From a virus: DNA of 39,207 nucleotides. Position 1 is the stretch's first letter, and each line of letters begins with the position of its first letter. The position numbers and the translations under genes were made by a program. Below the pieces are notes generated by a model. That model did no database searches. It had not been told where the DNA came from and worked only from the letters and a program-made list of their open reading frames with translations. Of this stretch, positions 32,001-39,128 are shown in pieces. The stretch is from IMG/VR virus record IMGVR_UViG_3300042197_003584, positions 1 through 39,207 of that record; one strand, given 5' to 3'.

Positions 32001-32594
32001 ATGAATATTGTTCAAATAGGATGCCATGATGGTAATGATCATGTATTAGACTTCATTCGATTACATGCTCATGAAATTAATCAAATAATTTTTATTGACG
32101 CCAACAAAAATGTAATTCCATATTGTCAAAAAACATATGAATTTTTACAAAATACATCAATTAAAACACATTTTTTAAATTATGCTGTAGTAAAAGATTC
32201 TGTCACAGCTCCCAGTCTTAAGCTGTATGTACCCAAGAATCAGCCATGCAGTCTTCACTGTTCGTATTCTTACGCTCATATGAAAGAACACTTTCACAAA
32301 GATCAAGACCTAGAATTAGTGGATGTGCCAACTATAACACTCACACAATTAATTACTCAATATAATTTAACTAAAATTGATTATCTATATATTGATACAG
32401 AAGGTATGGACACAGATATTGTTAACACTATCCCATTTAATCAAGTATCAGTAGACTTCATCAAATTTGAGCACGCCCATACAGATGGTCCATTTTCTAA
32501 TGGAGGGGATAAATATGACTGGACAGTCAAAATGTTGGAGAGATTAGGCTATACTATTAATAAAGAGCTTAATGATACTATTGCTACTAAATAA
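32001..32594 (+). CDS. FkbM-family SAM methyltransferase (197 aa)
   Basis: NIVQIGCHDGNDHV (2-15) is the SAM-binding start of FkbM-type enzymes. IDYLYIDTEGMDTDIV and DFIKFEHAH are the later family blocks. FkbM enzymes O-methylate sugars, peptides or lipids; among so many glycan genes a sugar target is plausible. The start at 32001 has TTAGGAG; an in-frame start at 31965 lies inside the terminator. Confidence 0.85.
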   Translation: MNIVQIGCHDGNDHVLDFIRLHAHEINQIIFIDANKNVIPYCQKTYEFLQNTSIKTHFLNYAVVKDSVTAPSLKLYVPKNQPCSLHCSYSYAHMKEHFHKDQDLELVDVPTITLTQLITQYNLTKIDYLYIDTEGMDTDIVNTIPFNQVSVDFIKFEHAHTDGPFSNGGDKYDWTVKMLERLGYTINKELNDTIATK

Positions 32595-32596
32595 TT

Positions 32597-32617
32597 GGTG
32601 TATTTTAAATATAAATC
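32597..32617 (+). promoter_or_regulatory. Candidate phage promoter (GGTGTAT plus TATAAATC)
   Basis: GGTGTAT at 32597 is followed by TATAAATC at 32610-32617, which resembles the T4-type late -10 element TATAAATA at seven of eight bases. It lies in the gap before the gene at 32643. Inference only. Confidence 0.35.
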
Positions 32618-32642
32618 TCTATTTCTCTTAAAGGTTATATAT

Positions 32643-32960
32643 ATGTCAGAAACTATAATAAATTTTTGGCAAAGCCTAGCTACTGCTTCCATAGGAATTG
32701 TTGTGACCATGGGAGGCTTTTGGGTTATGATAGGACGTAATATGGCCACTAAGTCCGAGGTCGCTCATATGATCGAAACAATGTCCCCATATGCTCATGA
32801 TCGACAATTTATTATGGAAAGACTTGCTAATAATAAAGAAAATCAAGCTGCTTTTGCTATGGCTCTACAAAGAAACACAGAGGTCATGAACGAATTAAAA
32901 ATTCAAATCGCTATGTTAGGTAAAACACTAGAAGCTCTCGAAGAGAGAATAGAAAGGTAA
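32643..32960 (+). CDS. Membrane-anchored coiled-coil protein (105 aa)
   Basis: Residues 11-29 are one membrane span (ATASIGIVVTMGGFWVMIG). The rest is helical, with a coiled coil at the end (ELKIQIAMLGKTLEALEERI). The topology, short N-terminus in and long charged helix, resembles some phage spanin-like or holin-partner proteins. No exact family is known. It precedes the lysis-type block. Confidence 0.55.
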   Translation: MSETIINFWQSLATASIGIVVTMGGFWVMIGRNMATKSEVAHMIETMSPYAHDRQFIMERLANNKENQAAFAMALQRNTEVMNELKIQIAMLGKTLEALEERIER

Positions 32961-32964
32961 TTAT

Positions 32965-33183
32965 ATGGCAAATGATATTCAAGTCATAGTCAGTGGTGTT
33001 GCAATTAATAATTCACAAGCTATTTGCTCAACACTACCTACTGGAGAAACGGCAAAAAGACTGGTTCGCGCCAACGATCCTGTTGATCTTACAATAGCAA
33101 ATATTCAATCTAAGTTTGATGATAGATTTGATGATCCTAGCTATTACTATGGTGTCGGTGGATCTACTGTGGTAGGAGGATAG
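32965..33183 (+). CDS. Small hypothetical protein (72 aa)
   Basis: The sequence has beta-strand character (IQVIVSGVAINNS), then RANDPVDLTIANI, and a Gly-rich end (YYYGVGGSTVVGG). It may be a small virion or fibre-tip protein. The neighbouring 25-aa frame also looks fibre-related. No family is recognised. Confidence 0.5.
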   Translation: MANDIQVIVSGVAINNSQAICSTLPTGETAKRLVRANDPVDLTIANIQSKFDDRFDDPSYYYGVGGSTVVGG

Positions 33184-33185
33184 AT

Positions 33186-33263
33186 ATGTCTATTAAGCGT
33201 ATTAAAGATTTTCAAGACGGCAATACGGATTTGACAGAAGACGATATTTTTCTATTTATGTAA
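33186..33263 (+). CDS. Very short frame with fibre-like start, possibly a remnant (25 aa)
   Basis: The frame reads MSIKRIKDFQDGNTDLTEDD then IFLFM and stops at TAA. This opening resembles the N-terminal trimer-forming motif of longer phage head- or tail-fibre proteins, which continue well past FM. It could be a truncated relic or a tiny peptide. The start follows the stop of the previous gene by two bases. Confidence 0.35.
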   Translation: MSIKRIKDFQDGNTDLTEDDIFLFM

Positions 33264-33293
33264 TGCAAATTAATTAGGCCAAATACTATTCCT

Positions 33294-33305
33294 GGTGTAT
33301 ACTAC
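33294..33305 (+). promoter_or_regulatory. Candidate promoter motif (GGTGTATACTAC)
   Basis: GGTGTATACTAC, 15 bases before the holin-like gene's start codon, contains a perfect-looking TATACT but no -35 at the right distance. It matches the site at 31300 over nine bases (GGTGTATAC, then AC one base later). It is likely a phage sigma or late promoter element; inferred. Confidence 0.4.
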
Positions 33306-33319
33306 TTGGGAGACTAATT

Positions 33320-33700
33320 ATGAAAATAAAACCCGGTTATAAAACAAGCGAATTTTGGTTTACTCTAGTAAGTTTTCTTTTTAGTGGATTATATCTATTA
33401 GGTATAATAAGCGATATGACTCAAAAGGAAGATCTTATTCGAGATGTTAGTCATGGTGTTGAGAGTATTATTTTAATAAGTGGTCAATTAGCAATTCTAT
33501 GGAAATATATCAATAGTAGAAAAGAAATCAAACAAACCTGGAAAGACTCTGTGGAGTCAACAGAGATTACTCCAGATACAGTAGAATCCATCAATAAGAC
33601 AGAACCCAAACCCAAGAGGTCAAAAAATGCCAACAGTAAAAGAAATAATAGCAGCAGAAGTAGAAAAACTAATAATTCAAGCAAAAAGCTCGCTGAATGA
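33320..33700 (+). CDS. Holin-like membrane protein (126 aa)
   Basis: Two membrane spans (about 11-29 and 48-64) are separated by a short loop (SDMTQKEDLIRD). A long basic, Ser/Asn/Arg-rich tail (KRSKNANSKRNNSSRSRKTN) ends the protein. KPGYKTSEFWFTLVSFLFSG is typical of the N-terminus of one holin-like family. It may form lysis pores. Its last 74 bases overlap the start of the next gene in another frame, so the basic tail is partly a by-product of that overlap. Confidence 0.65.
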   Translation: MKIKPGYKTSEFWFTLVSFLFSGLYLLGIISDMTQKEDLIRDVSHGVESIILISGQLAILWKYINSRKEIKQTWKDSVESTEITPDTVESINKTEPKPKRSKNANSKRNNSSRSRKTNNSSKKLAE

Positions 33701-34055
33701 AGTTAAAGTTGTTGCAATTGCTCAAGCATGGAAAATTTTACAATTAGCAGTAGCTAGCACTATTCAAGTTATAGAAAATACAGCTACAGATTTAGCTGGT
33801 AAAGATAAAAAAGTCATTGCTATGGAATTATTATCTAAATTTTATGATAGTGTTTTCGTTGTGGTGGATATTCCCTTTGTCCCATCCATAGTCGAACCTA
33901 TTATACATAGATATGTCAAGTCATTCTTGATGATATTGGTTAGCTCTACGATTGATGCTATGGTAACAACATTTCGTCATACTGGAGTATTCGTTGATCC
34001 CAATGTAACAGCTAATGTTTTTGTTAATATCAAACCTAGAGTTTCAGACAAATAA
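33627..34055 (+). CDS. Hypothetical protein overlapping the holin-like gene (142 aa)
   Basis: The ATG at 33627 lies in the end of the holin-like gene, preceded by AAGAGG. The protein is Val/Ile/Ala-rich. A hydrophobic stretch in the middle (SVFVVVDIPFVPSIV) and another near 100 (FLMILVSSTIDAMV) may touch the membrane. No family is recognised, but it could be a holin partner or antiholin given its location. Confidence 0.55.
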   Translation: MPTVKEIIAAEVEKLIIQAKSSLNEVKVVAIAQAWKILQLAVASTIQVIENTATDLAGKDKKVIAMELLSKFYDSVFVVVDIPFVPSIVEPIIHRYVKSFLMILVSSTIDAMVTTFRHTGVFVDPNVTANVFVNIKPRVSDK

Positions 34056-34066
34056 GTGAGGATAAG

Positions 34067-34471
34067 ATGAATTTTACAGAAAGCTTTCAAGAGTTTAGTA
34101 GTAAGTTAAGCCCAACGGATTTGGCTCTTTATGCTGGTGTCGGATTAGTCATTTGGGTTCTGTTCAAGGATAGGCTTAGTCCTGTCCAACAATTCCTATT
34201 GGGGTTACTTAATAAGAGCAAGGGATTGCTTGCTGGTGGTGGCTTAATGAAGTTGCCCACAGTTGATGTTCCTAAAATTGATGATGTTGTTGTTCCTTCA
34301 ACATCTAACAATGATGTTGAGGACGTCTTTTTTAAACTAGTTGTTTCATGGAAGCAAACCCGTGATTTGGCTGTTCAAAGTGGATGCACAGAAGCAGTGA
34401 AAGTAGCAGATCAGATGTTTCCGTTTTTAAGTCCCAATGTTTGCTCTAAAAAAGAGGATAAATTAGTATGA
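34067..34471 (+). CDS. Single-pass membrane protein (134 aa)
   Basis: Residues 17-33 form one span (LALYAGVGLVIWVLFKD). A Gly/Leu-rich stretch and a Val/Asp/Pro-rich linker follow (about 48-85), then a helical C-terminal domain with two Cys. Unknown family. It overlaps the next gene by four bases. It belongs to the membrane/lysis block. Confidence 0.55.
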   Translation: MNFTESFQEFSSKLSPTDLALYAGVGLVIWVLFKDRLSPVQQFLLGLLNKSKGLLAGGGLMKLPTVDVPKIDDVVVPSTSNNDVEDVFFKLVVSWKQTRDLAVQSGCTEAVKVADQMFPFLSPNVCSKKEDKLV

Positions 34472-34962
34472 AACAAAGCAATGCATTACTAATTATAGCA
34501 GGATTATTGATCTTAGTTGGATTGGGCAAATTTGATTTATCTAAAATTAATATTTTGCCTAACAAACCTGCTGTTGTCGATGTAATGGAATTATCTGTTC
34601 CTAGCGATGAGTCTATTCTTAAAGAAGCTAAAGATGTTGTTAAAATCGTTAAGGATCAGATGACCAAAGAAGAAGCTAGAAAATTAAGAGACCTTTGTTT
34701 GGATCTTGGGCAGCTTATTAAGCTTGACGGAGAGGATCAGGTCATAAAAAATACCGAAGAAATTCGTCAAGCAAATAGTATTGCGGGTTCAATGTTAAAA
34801 CTAGATATCAAAGGCAAATATCCGGATTTAGCTCAAGAAACCAAAGAAGTCATAATAGCTGCTATTGGAGATGATAATATTGTGCTTTCTCCAGACCTAC
34901 GAGTGAAATGTGTTGATGGTTTCAATGCTTTGGCTTGGGCTTTTAATGAAGGTAGTAAATAA
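34468..34962 (+). CDS. Membrane-anchored helical protein (164 aa)
   Basis: Residues 5-20 are hydrophobic (NALLIIAGLLILVGLG), a signal anchor. The rest is a soluble helical domain rich in Lys and Glu (MTKEEARKLRDLCLDLGQLI and others). The topology puts it outside the membrane. It overlaps the papain-like gene by one base, so the two may act together. Confidence 0.55.
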   Translation: MKQSNALLIIAGLLILVGLGKFDLSKINILPNKPAVVDVMELSVPSDESILKEAKDVVKIVKDQMTKEEARKLRDLCLDLGQLIKLDGEDQVIKNTEEIRQANSIAGSMLKLDIKGKYPDLAQETKEVIIAAIGDDNIVLSPDLRVKCVDGFNALAWAFNEGSK

Positions 34963-35888
34963 TGCCACGATATTCTCCTAAAGAACTATTTGACAATTAC
35001 CGCCAAGGATTTAGCGGTTGTTTGTGGGAACAACATATCTTTGATCATTTAATGGAAGTATCAAAATATCCATTATTTGGAGATGCTAGCAAAAAAATCA
35101 AAGGGTCTGGCAAAGGCAAGCTTTCAACACCGTATAAAAGCGTATTGAAATTTGATAAACATCCTTATAATGAGCGACAGACAACAGGCGATTGTGTTAG
35201 TCATGGAACACGAAACGCTTGTGATATAAGTCGAGCCGTAGAAATAGATGTACATAATGAGAGAGAGGATTGGGTAGCTAGAGGAGCAACAGAAGCTATT
35301 TATGGGGCCAGAGGACATGGTGGACAAGGTATGAGTTGTGCTAGAGCCGCAGAGTTTGTGAGCAAGCACGGTGGATTACTAGTAAGAAAAAATTATCCAG
35401 GAGTTGTTGATTTATCAAAATACCATGGCAATTTAGGAGCTGGATGGGGAGGTAGGGGACTACCCGATCCTGTAATAGACTTAGCTAATAATCATCAAAT
35501 TAAAACAGTATCTCTTATTCGCACAGTAGAAGAAGCCAGAGATGCTTTATCTAATGGCTATGGAATAGCTGTGTGTTCTAGTTATGGTTTTAGTGGTACG
35601 CGAGACAAAAAAGGATTCGCAAGAGTTTCTGGGTCATGGGCTCATTGCATGGCATGGATAGCTTGTGATGACACTAATGATGAACCAGCATTTCTTGTGC
35701 AAAATAGTTGGGGTAAATGGAATGATGGAGGTCATCCAGAGTGGGGTCCAATACCAGACGGATCTTTTTTGATTCATGCTGACACAGCACAAGGAATGTT
35801 ATCTCAAAATGGATCATATGCTTTCAGTAATTTTGATGGTTTTCCGGTACAAAAATTACCCTCTTATGGTTTTGAGGACTATTTATGA
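34962..35888 (+). CDS. Papain-like cysteine peptidase (308 aa)
   Basis: The C1 family catalytic set is complete: Gln 73 and Cys 78 in QTTGDCVSHG, His 228 in WAHCMAWIA and Asn 248 in LVQNSWGKWNDG. No signal peptide. Phages rarely carry C1-type peptidases. Next to holin-like and membrane proteins it could act in wall degradation, in virion maturation or in host-protein cleavage; the sequence does not decide. The ending GFEDYL overlaps the next start. Confidence 0.85.
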   Translation: MPRYSPKELFDNYRQGFSGCLWEQHIFDHLMEVSKYPLFGDASKKIKGSGKGKLSTPYKSVLKFDKHPYNERQTTGDCVSHGTRNACDISRAVEIDVHNEREDWVARGATEAIYGARGHGGQGMSCARAAEFVSKHGGLLVRKNYPGVVDLSKYHGNLGAGWGGRGLPDPVIDLANNHQIKTVSLIRTVEEARDALSNGYGIAVCSSYGFSGTRDKKGFARVSGSWAHCMAWIACDDTNDEPAFLVQNSWGKWNDGGHPEWGPIPDGSFLIHADTAQGMLSQNGSYAFSNFDGFPVQKLPSYGFEDYL

Positions 35889-36076
35889 ATATTAGAGAAA
35901 GACTACAGGTTAGAGCTATAGTTAATTTAGTGATTAGTATCTTAGAAAGACTAGTCAACATATTTGCAAAATTATCTCCTAAGGTAGACCATCCCAAAGT
36001 TGAGCCGACCAAACCTAAGAGATCTAGACCTTTTAAAAAAATCATAGATACTATCTGGAGCAAGAGTGATGAATAA
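35885..36076 (+). CDS. Small amphipathic protein (63 aa)
   Basis: Residues 8-30 form an amphipathic or weakly membrane-active helix (VRAIVNLVISILERLVNIF), followed by a Pro/Lys/Arg-rich tail. No family is recognised. The tail overlaps the following gene by eight bases. Confidence 0.5.
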   Translation: MNIRERLQVRAIVNLVISILERLVNIFAKLSPKVDHPKVEPTKPKRSRPFKKIIDTIWSKSDE

Positions 36077-36299
36077 AATGCTTATAGGTTTATTGTGTAT
36101 GAGTATGTTATTTGGTCAACGGTATTACTACGGATCTACTACTGCTGCCGTGGTTACAGCGGGAGCCATAGTTAAGGCAAAACATGAACAAGAAAACACT
36201 AAAAAATATAAGAGAAAAGATTGCCCAGTATGTAAGGGTAAGGGTTGGTATATTAGTGGAGATGACATTACTAAAGTTAATTGTGGTTATTGTGAATAA
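36069..36299 (+). CDS. Small exported protein with DnaJ-like zinc-finger motif (76 aa)
   Basis: Residues 1-17 look like a signal peptide or anchor (MNKMLIGLLCMSMLFG). The C-terminal part carries CPVCKGKGWY and CGYC, resembling one CxxCxGxG repeat of DnaJ-type zinc fingers. A GTG at 36066 is also possible. It may act in a disulfide or chaperone role at the membrane; inferred from motif only. Confidence 0.55.
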   Translation: MNKMLIGLLCMSMLFGQRYYYGSTTAAVVTAGAIVKAKHEQENTKKYKRKDCPVCKGKGWYISGDDITKVNCGYCE

Positions 36300-36310
36300 A
36301 AGGAATAGCT

Positions 36311-36703
36311 ATGAGCATAGAGCCTAAACTAGAAGCTATCGGTTATAAAATTTTAAATAAGGTTGATAATAAGCCTCAAGATGAGCATGGCAGCATAATA
36401 CTGATTGTTATGGTCATTAGTGTGGTATTATCTTTAATTAGAGTAATTCAAGAATGTAACTCCAAAAAACTAGTATTACTAAATAGACCTCAACAGTTTC
36501 AACTGATGGGAGAGTCTATGAAAACCATAGCCATGAAACGTACCTTAATCAATCAATGGAGATTAAAGCGTATACTAAAAAATAAACTATCTCCTCAAGA
36601 TTATCGTTTATATGGTCAGTCTTTACAACGAGCTATTATGGATACCGGAGCCCATCTCACGGATGATGAAATTTCAACACTTCTGGAGGCGTCTAATGTT
36701 TAG
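36311..36703 (+). CDS. Single-pass membrane protein (130 aa)
   Basis: A short N-terminal part (MSIEPKLEAIGYKILNK) is followed by a span at about 27-45 (GSIILIVMVISVVLSLIRV). The soluble remainder is helical and basic (KRTLINQWRLKRILKNKL), then a PQDYRLYGQ segment. No known family. The end overlaps the next gene by eight bases. Confidence 0.5.
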   Translation: MSIEPKLEAIGYKILNKVDNKPQDEHGSIILIVMVISVVLSLIRVIQECNSKKLVLLNRPQQFQLMGESMKTIAMKRTLINQWRLKRILKNKLSPQDYRLYGQSLQRAIMDTGAHLTDDEISTLLEASNV

Positions 36704-36947
36704 TTTACTAGTGTGGTGTGTCTATGGTATTTTTGTTGGCAGCATTGCGAAAAGTATTGTACCAGGAGAAGAGAATTTTGGTTTTTTCAAAACAGTAGCT
36801 TTAGGAGTAGCAGGATCTTATTTAGGCGGCTCTGTTTGTTACATGATAGGACAATACGAAAGTCTACAACCAGCAGGTTTATTTATGGGTGTAGCTGGTG
36901 CAGTATTAGCCATTCTTCTATATAATAAACTAGTATTAACAAAATAA
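36696..36947 (+). CDS. YeaQ/YmgE/GlsB-type membrane protein (83 aa)
   Basis: The layout fits the small transglycosylase-associated family: VYGIFVGSIAKSIVPGEENF, then FFKTVALGVAGSYLGGSV, then a second and third span. These bacterial proteins have about 80-90 residues and respond to stress. It is unusual in a phage and, with the PspC-like gene at 11264, suggests membrane maintenance during infection. TGGAGG precedes the start. Confidence 0.75.
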   Translation: MFSLLVWCVYGIFVGSIAKSIVPGEENFGFFKTVALGVAGSYLGGSVCYMIGQYESLQPAGLFMGVAGAVLAILLYNKLVLTK

Positions 36948-37023
36948 AACCCATCTGTCTTGATTTATACTACCAGGTTTTTACTATAGCACATAGTATG
37001 TTAAATACCTACATTGATTTAGT

Positions 37024-37263
37024 ATGAAATATTTAGAAGAAATGCTTCCTGGAGATGGTATTTATATTAACAGCGAATATTTTGTTGTTAGTGCAGACTA
37101 CAAGTCCAATGGGGATCGTATGTGTGTTTCTCTTACTACTGGCTTTTGTAGGTATCTGAAATCTGATGCTATAGTAGAACCATCTCCTTTATATTCTCTC
37201 GATAAAGAAACCAATATTATTCCTATTAAACCCACAGCCAAGGTTACGACAAATGGCCAATAA
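37024..37263 (+). CDS. Small conserved phage-type protein (79 aa)
   Basis: MLPGDGIYINSEYFVVSADY and KSNGDRMCVSLTTGFCRYL suggest a small beta-barrel; I recall the SNGDR block from other phage genomes, with no known role. It overlaps the epimerase-type gene by 11 bases. There is no ribosome-binding site, so it may be translated from a leaderless or weak site. Confidence 0.55.
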   Translation: MKYLEEMLPGDGIYINSEYFVVSADYKSNGDRMCVSLTTGFCRYLKSDAIVEPSPLYSLDKETNIIPIKPTAKVTTNGQ

Positions 37264-38257
37264 AACCATTCTGATTACTGGGGCAGCGGGTTTTTTGGGT
37301 TCTCATCTGGTCGAAGAAACTCTTATTAATACCGACTGGAATATTATTGCTTTGTGTAGAATGACTTATGTTGGGGATATGGATCGCATAGTCAAAAGTT
37401 TACATGTTCAAAAATATGCTAATAGAATTAAATTAATATATCATGACCTTAAGTTTGATCTGCCTCCTCATGTTGTAGATTCTATAGGAGAAGTAGATTA
37501 TGTGGCACATATTGCTGCTAATAGTCATGTAGACAGAAGCATTGTTTATCCCAAACAGTTTTTTGAAGACAATGTGATGGGTACTATTAATTTATTAGAA
37601 TGGTATAGACAATATTCTCCAAAAGCTATATTTATCAACTACCTCACAGACGAAGTTTTTGGACCAGCACCAGAAAATTATGATTTTCTTGAAGATGACC
37701 GATGGAGACCGAGCAATCCATATAGCGCCAGCAAGGCTGGTCAGGGTGCCGCTGGTATAAGTTATCATATAACATATAAACTGCCCATTATTACTACGTA
37801 TACCATGAATTTATTTGGTGAACGTCAAAATAAAGAAAAACTAGTAGCAAAAAGCATAAACAGTATCCTACATAACCAGTCTATTAAAATACATGCTAAA
37901 TTAGACCATTCAGGAAATGTGGAATATGTAGGACAACGACATTGGCTTCATGGACGCAATGCGGCCAACGCCACTTTGTTTTTGTTGAATTACGGACAGC
38001 CCGGACAGCACTATAATATAGTTGGTGATGTAGAAATGCATAACGATGAGTTGGTAAAAAAAATTGGAAAGTTAATGAATAAAGAACCTCGCATAGAATA
38101 TATAGATTTTTCACATGCTAGACCGGGGCATGATCGTAGATATAGCTTGAATGGAGATAAGCTTAAAAATATGGGATGGCAACCACCGGTTGATTTTGAC
38201 ACTTCTCTTCAGCGTACGATCAATTGGATGATTAAAGATGCAAATACAGTCAACTAA
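37253..38257 (+). CDS. RmlB-like NAD-dependent sugar-nucleotide 4,6-dehydratase (334 aa)
   Basis: The Rossmann start is ILITGAAGFLGSHLV (6-20). The dehydratase triad appears as TDEVFG (T132, D133, E134) plus YSASK (Y157, K161). HIAANSHVDRSI is the dTDP-glucose 4,6-dehydratase type block. It would convert dTDP-glucose or a similar sugar to the 4-keto-6-deoxy form. The next gene is RmlC-like, and the pair would make a rhamnose-type or related deoxysugar. The rest of the pathway is not in the window. Confidence 0.85.
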   Translation: MANKTILITGAAGFLGSHLVEETLINTDWNIIALCRMTYVGDMDRIVKSLHVQKYANRIKLIYHDLKFDLPPHVVDSIGEVDYVAHIAANSHVDRSIVYPKQFFEDNVMGTINLLEWYRQYSPKAIFINYLTDEVFGPAPENYDFLEDDRWRPSNPYSASKAGQGAAGISYHITYKLPIITTYTMNLFGERQNKEKLVAKSINSILHNQSIKIHAKLDHSGNVEYVGQRHWLHGRNAANATLFLLNYGQPGQHYNIVGDVEMHNDELVKKIGKLMNKEPRIEYIDFSHARPGHDRRYSLNGDKLKNMGWQPPVDFDTSLQRTINWMIKDANTVN

Positions 38258-38726
38258 TATTCCAGATTGTGTAGTTGTTCAATATAAGCCATTTTATGAT
38301 AATAGGGGTATATTTTGTGAGCTTTTTAAACAGTCCGTCATACCCTGGTTTAAACCCGCACAATCCAACTACAGTTTTTCTAAAAAAGGGGTTTTGAGAG
38401 GCTTACATCGTACTCCCTACGCCAAACTAGTGACATGCGTTCATGGTTCGGTCTTTGATGTTTGTGTTGATCTCAGAGAAAATAGTCATACTTATGGGCA
38501 ACATTTCGGTATAACTTTGTCATCTGACAAGGCTCTATATATCCCATCATATTGTGGTCATGCTTTTTTAGCTATGGAAGATAGTATTGTTATTTATTAC
38601 CAGGATGGTGAATACAACTCATCCACTGATGAAACTTTTTGTTATAAAAACTATAAGATAGAATGGCCAGATACCCCCATATATTTATCTCATAAGGATT
38701 CGGTTGGCTGTGATGAATCAAATTAA
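38238..38726 (+). CDS. RmlC-like dTDP-4-dehydrorhamnose 3,5-epimerase (162 aa)
   Basis: The cupin blocks fit RmlC: FYDNRGIFCELF (19-30), QSNYSFSKKGVLRGLH with the likely base His 57, HGSVFDVCVDLR (69-80) and YIPSYCGHAFLA (101-112). It epimerises the 4-keto sugar made by RmlB. The RGLH block continues as RTP rather than the more usual FQ, so the preferred substrate may differ. It overlaps the dehydratase by 20 bases. Confidence 0.85.
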   Translation: MQIQSTNIPDCVVVQYKPFYDNRGIFCELFKQSVIPWFKPAQSNYSFSKKGVLRGLHRTPYAKLVTCVHGSVFDVCVDLRENSHTYGQHFGITLSSDKALYIPSYCGHAFLAMEDSIVIYYQDGEYNSSTDETFCYKNYKIEWPDTPIYLSHKDSVGCDESN

Positions 38727-38846
38727 GATTTTTAATGATTAAACATTAATGATAATACGAGTGACACTATATTTTCTCTCAAGAAATGTAAGCAGGTTGA
38801 CTGCTCCAATCTTTCTATCTACCTTTATGTCAAAGGTCAAACACAT

Positions 38847-39128
38847 ATGCAAAACTGGATAATATTAGGCTTAAAAGCTATAAACTTAGCTTTTGATAAC
38901 AACGAACAAGTTGACCCCGATAAATCAATTGAAGAAATAGAATCTGCGAAACAGTATCTCTATAAGTGTTTAGAGAATAAACCAACAGAAGCTTGGCCAT
39001 ATATAAAACTTGCCGATCTAATAAGTGAAGAAGAAGAAAAGATCAGATTGTATAATGAAGCTTTAAAAGTTGAAGAAAACGATTTTGTTAAGGCAAGACT
39101 GTATGATCTTGTAGTGAGGAATTTATGA
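38847..39128 (+). CDS. TPR-like helical protein (93 aa)
   Basis: Two to three helix pairs fit tetratricopeptide repeats: ESAKQYLYKCLENKPTEAWP (about 33-52) and KIRLYNEALKVEENDFVKAR. It likely binds a protein partner. It overlaps the NeuB-like gene by four bases. The gap before it (38727-38846) holds an AT-rich TTAATG/CATTAA hairpin (38732-38749) and a possible TTGACT box at 38797, but no clear -10. Confidence 0.55.
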   Translation: MQNWIILGLKAINLAFDNNEQVDPDKSIEEIESAKQYLYKCLENKPTEAWPYIKLADLISEEEEKIRLYNEALKVEENDFVKARLYDLVVRNL

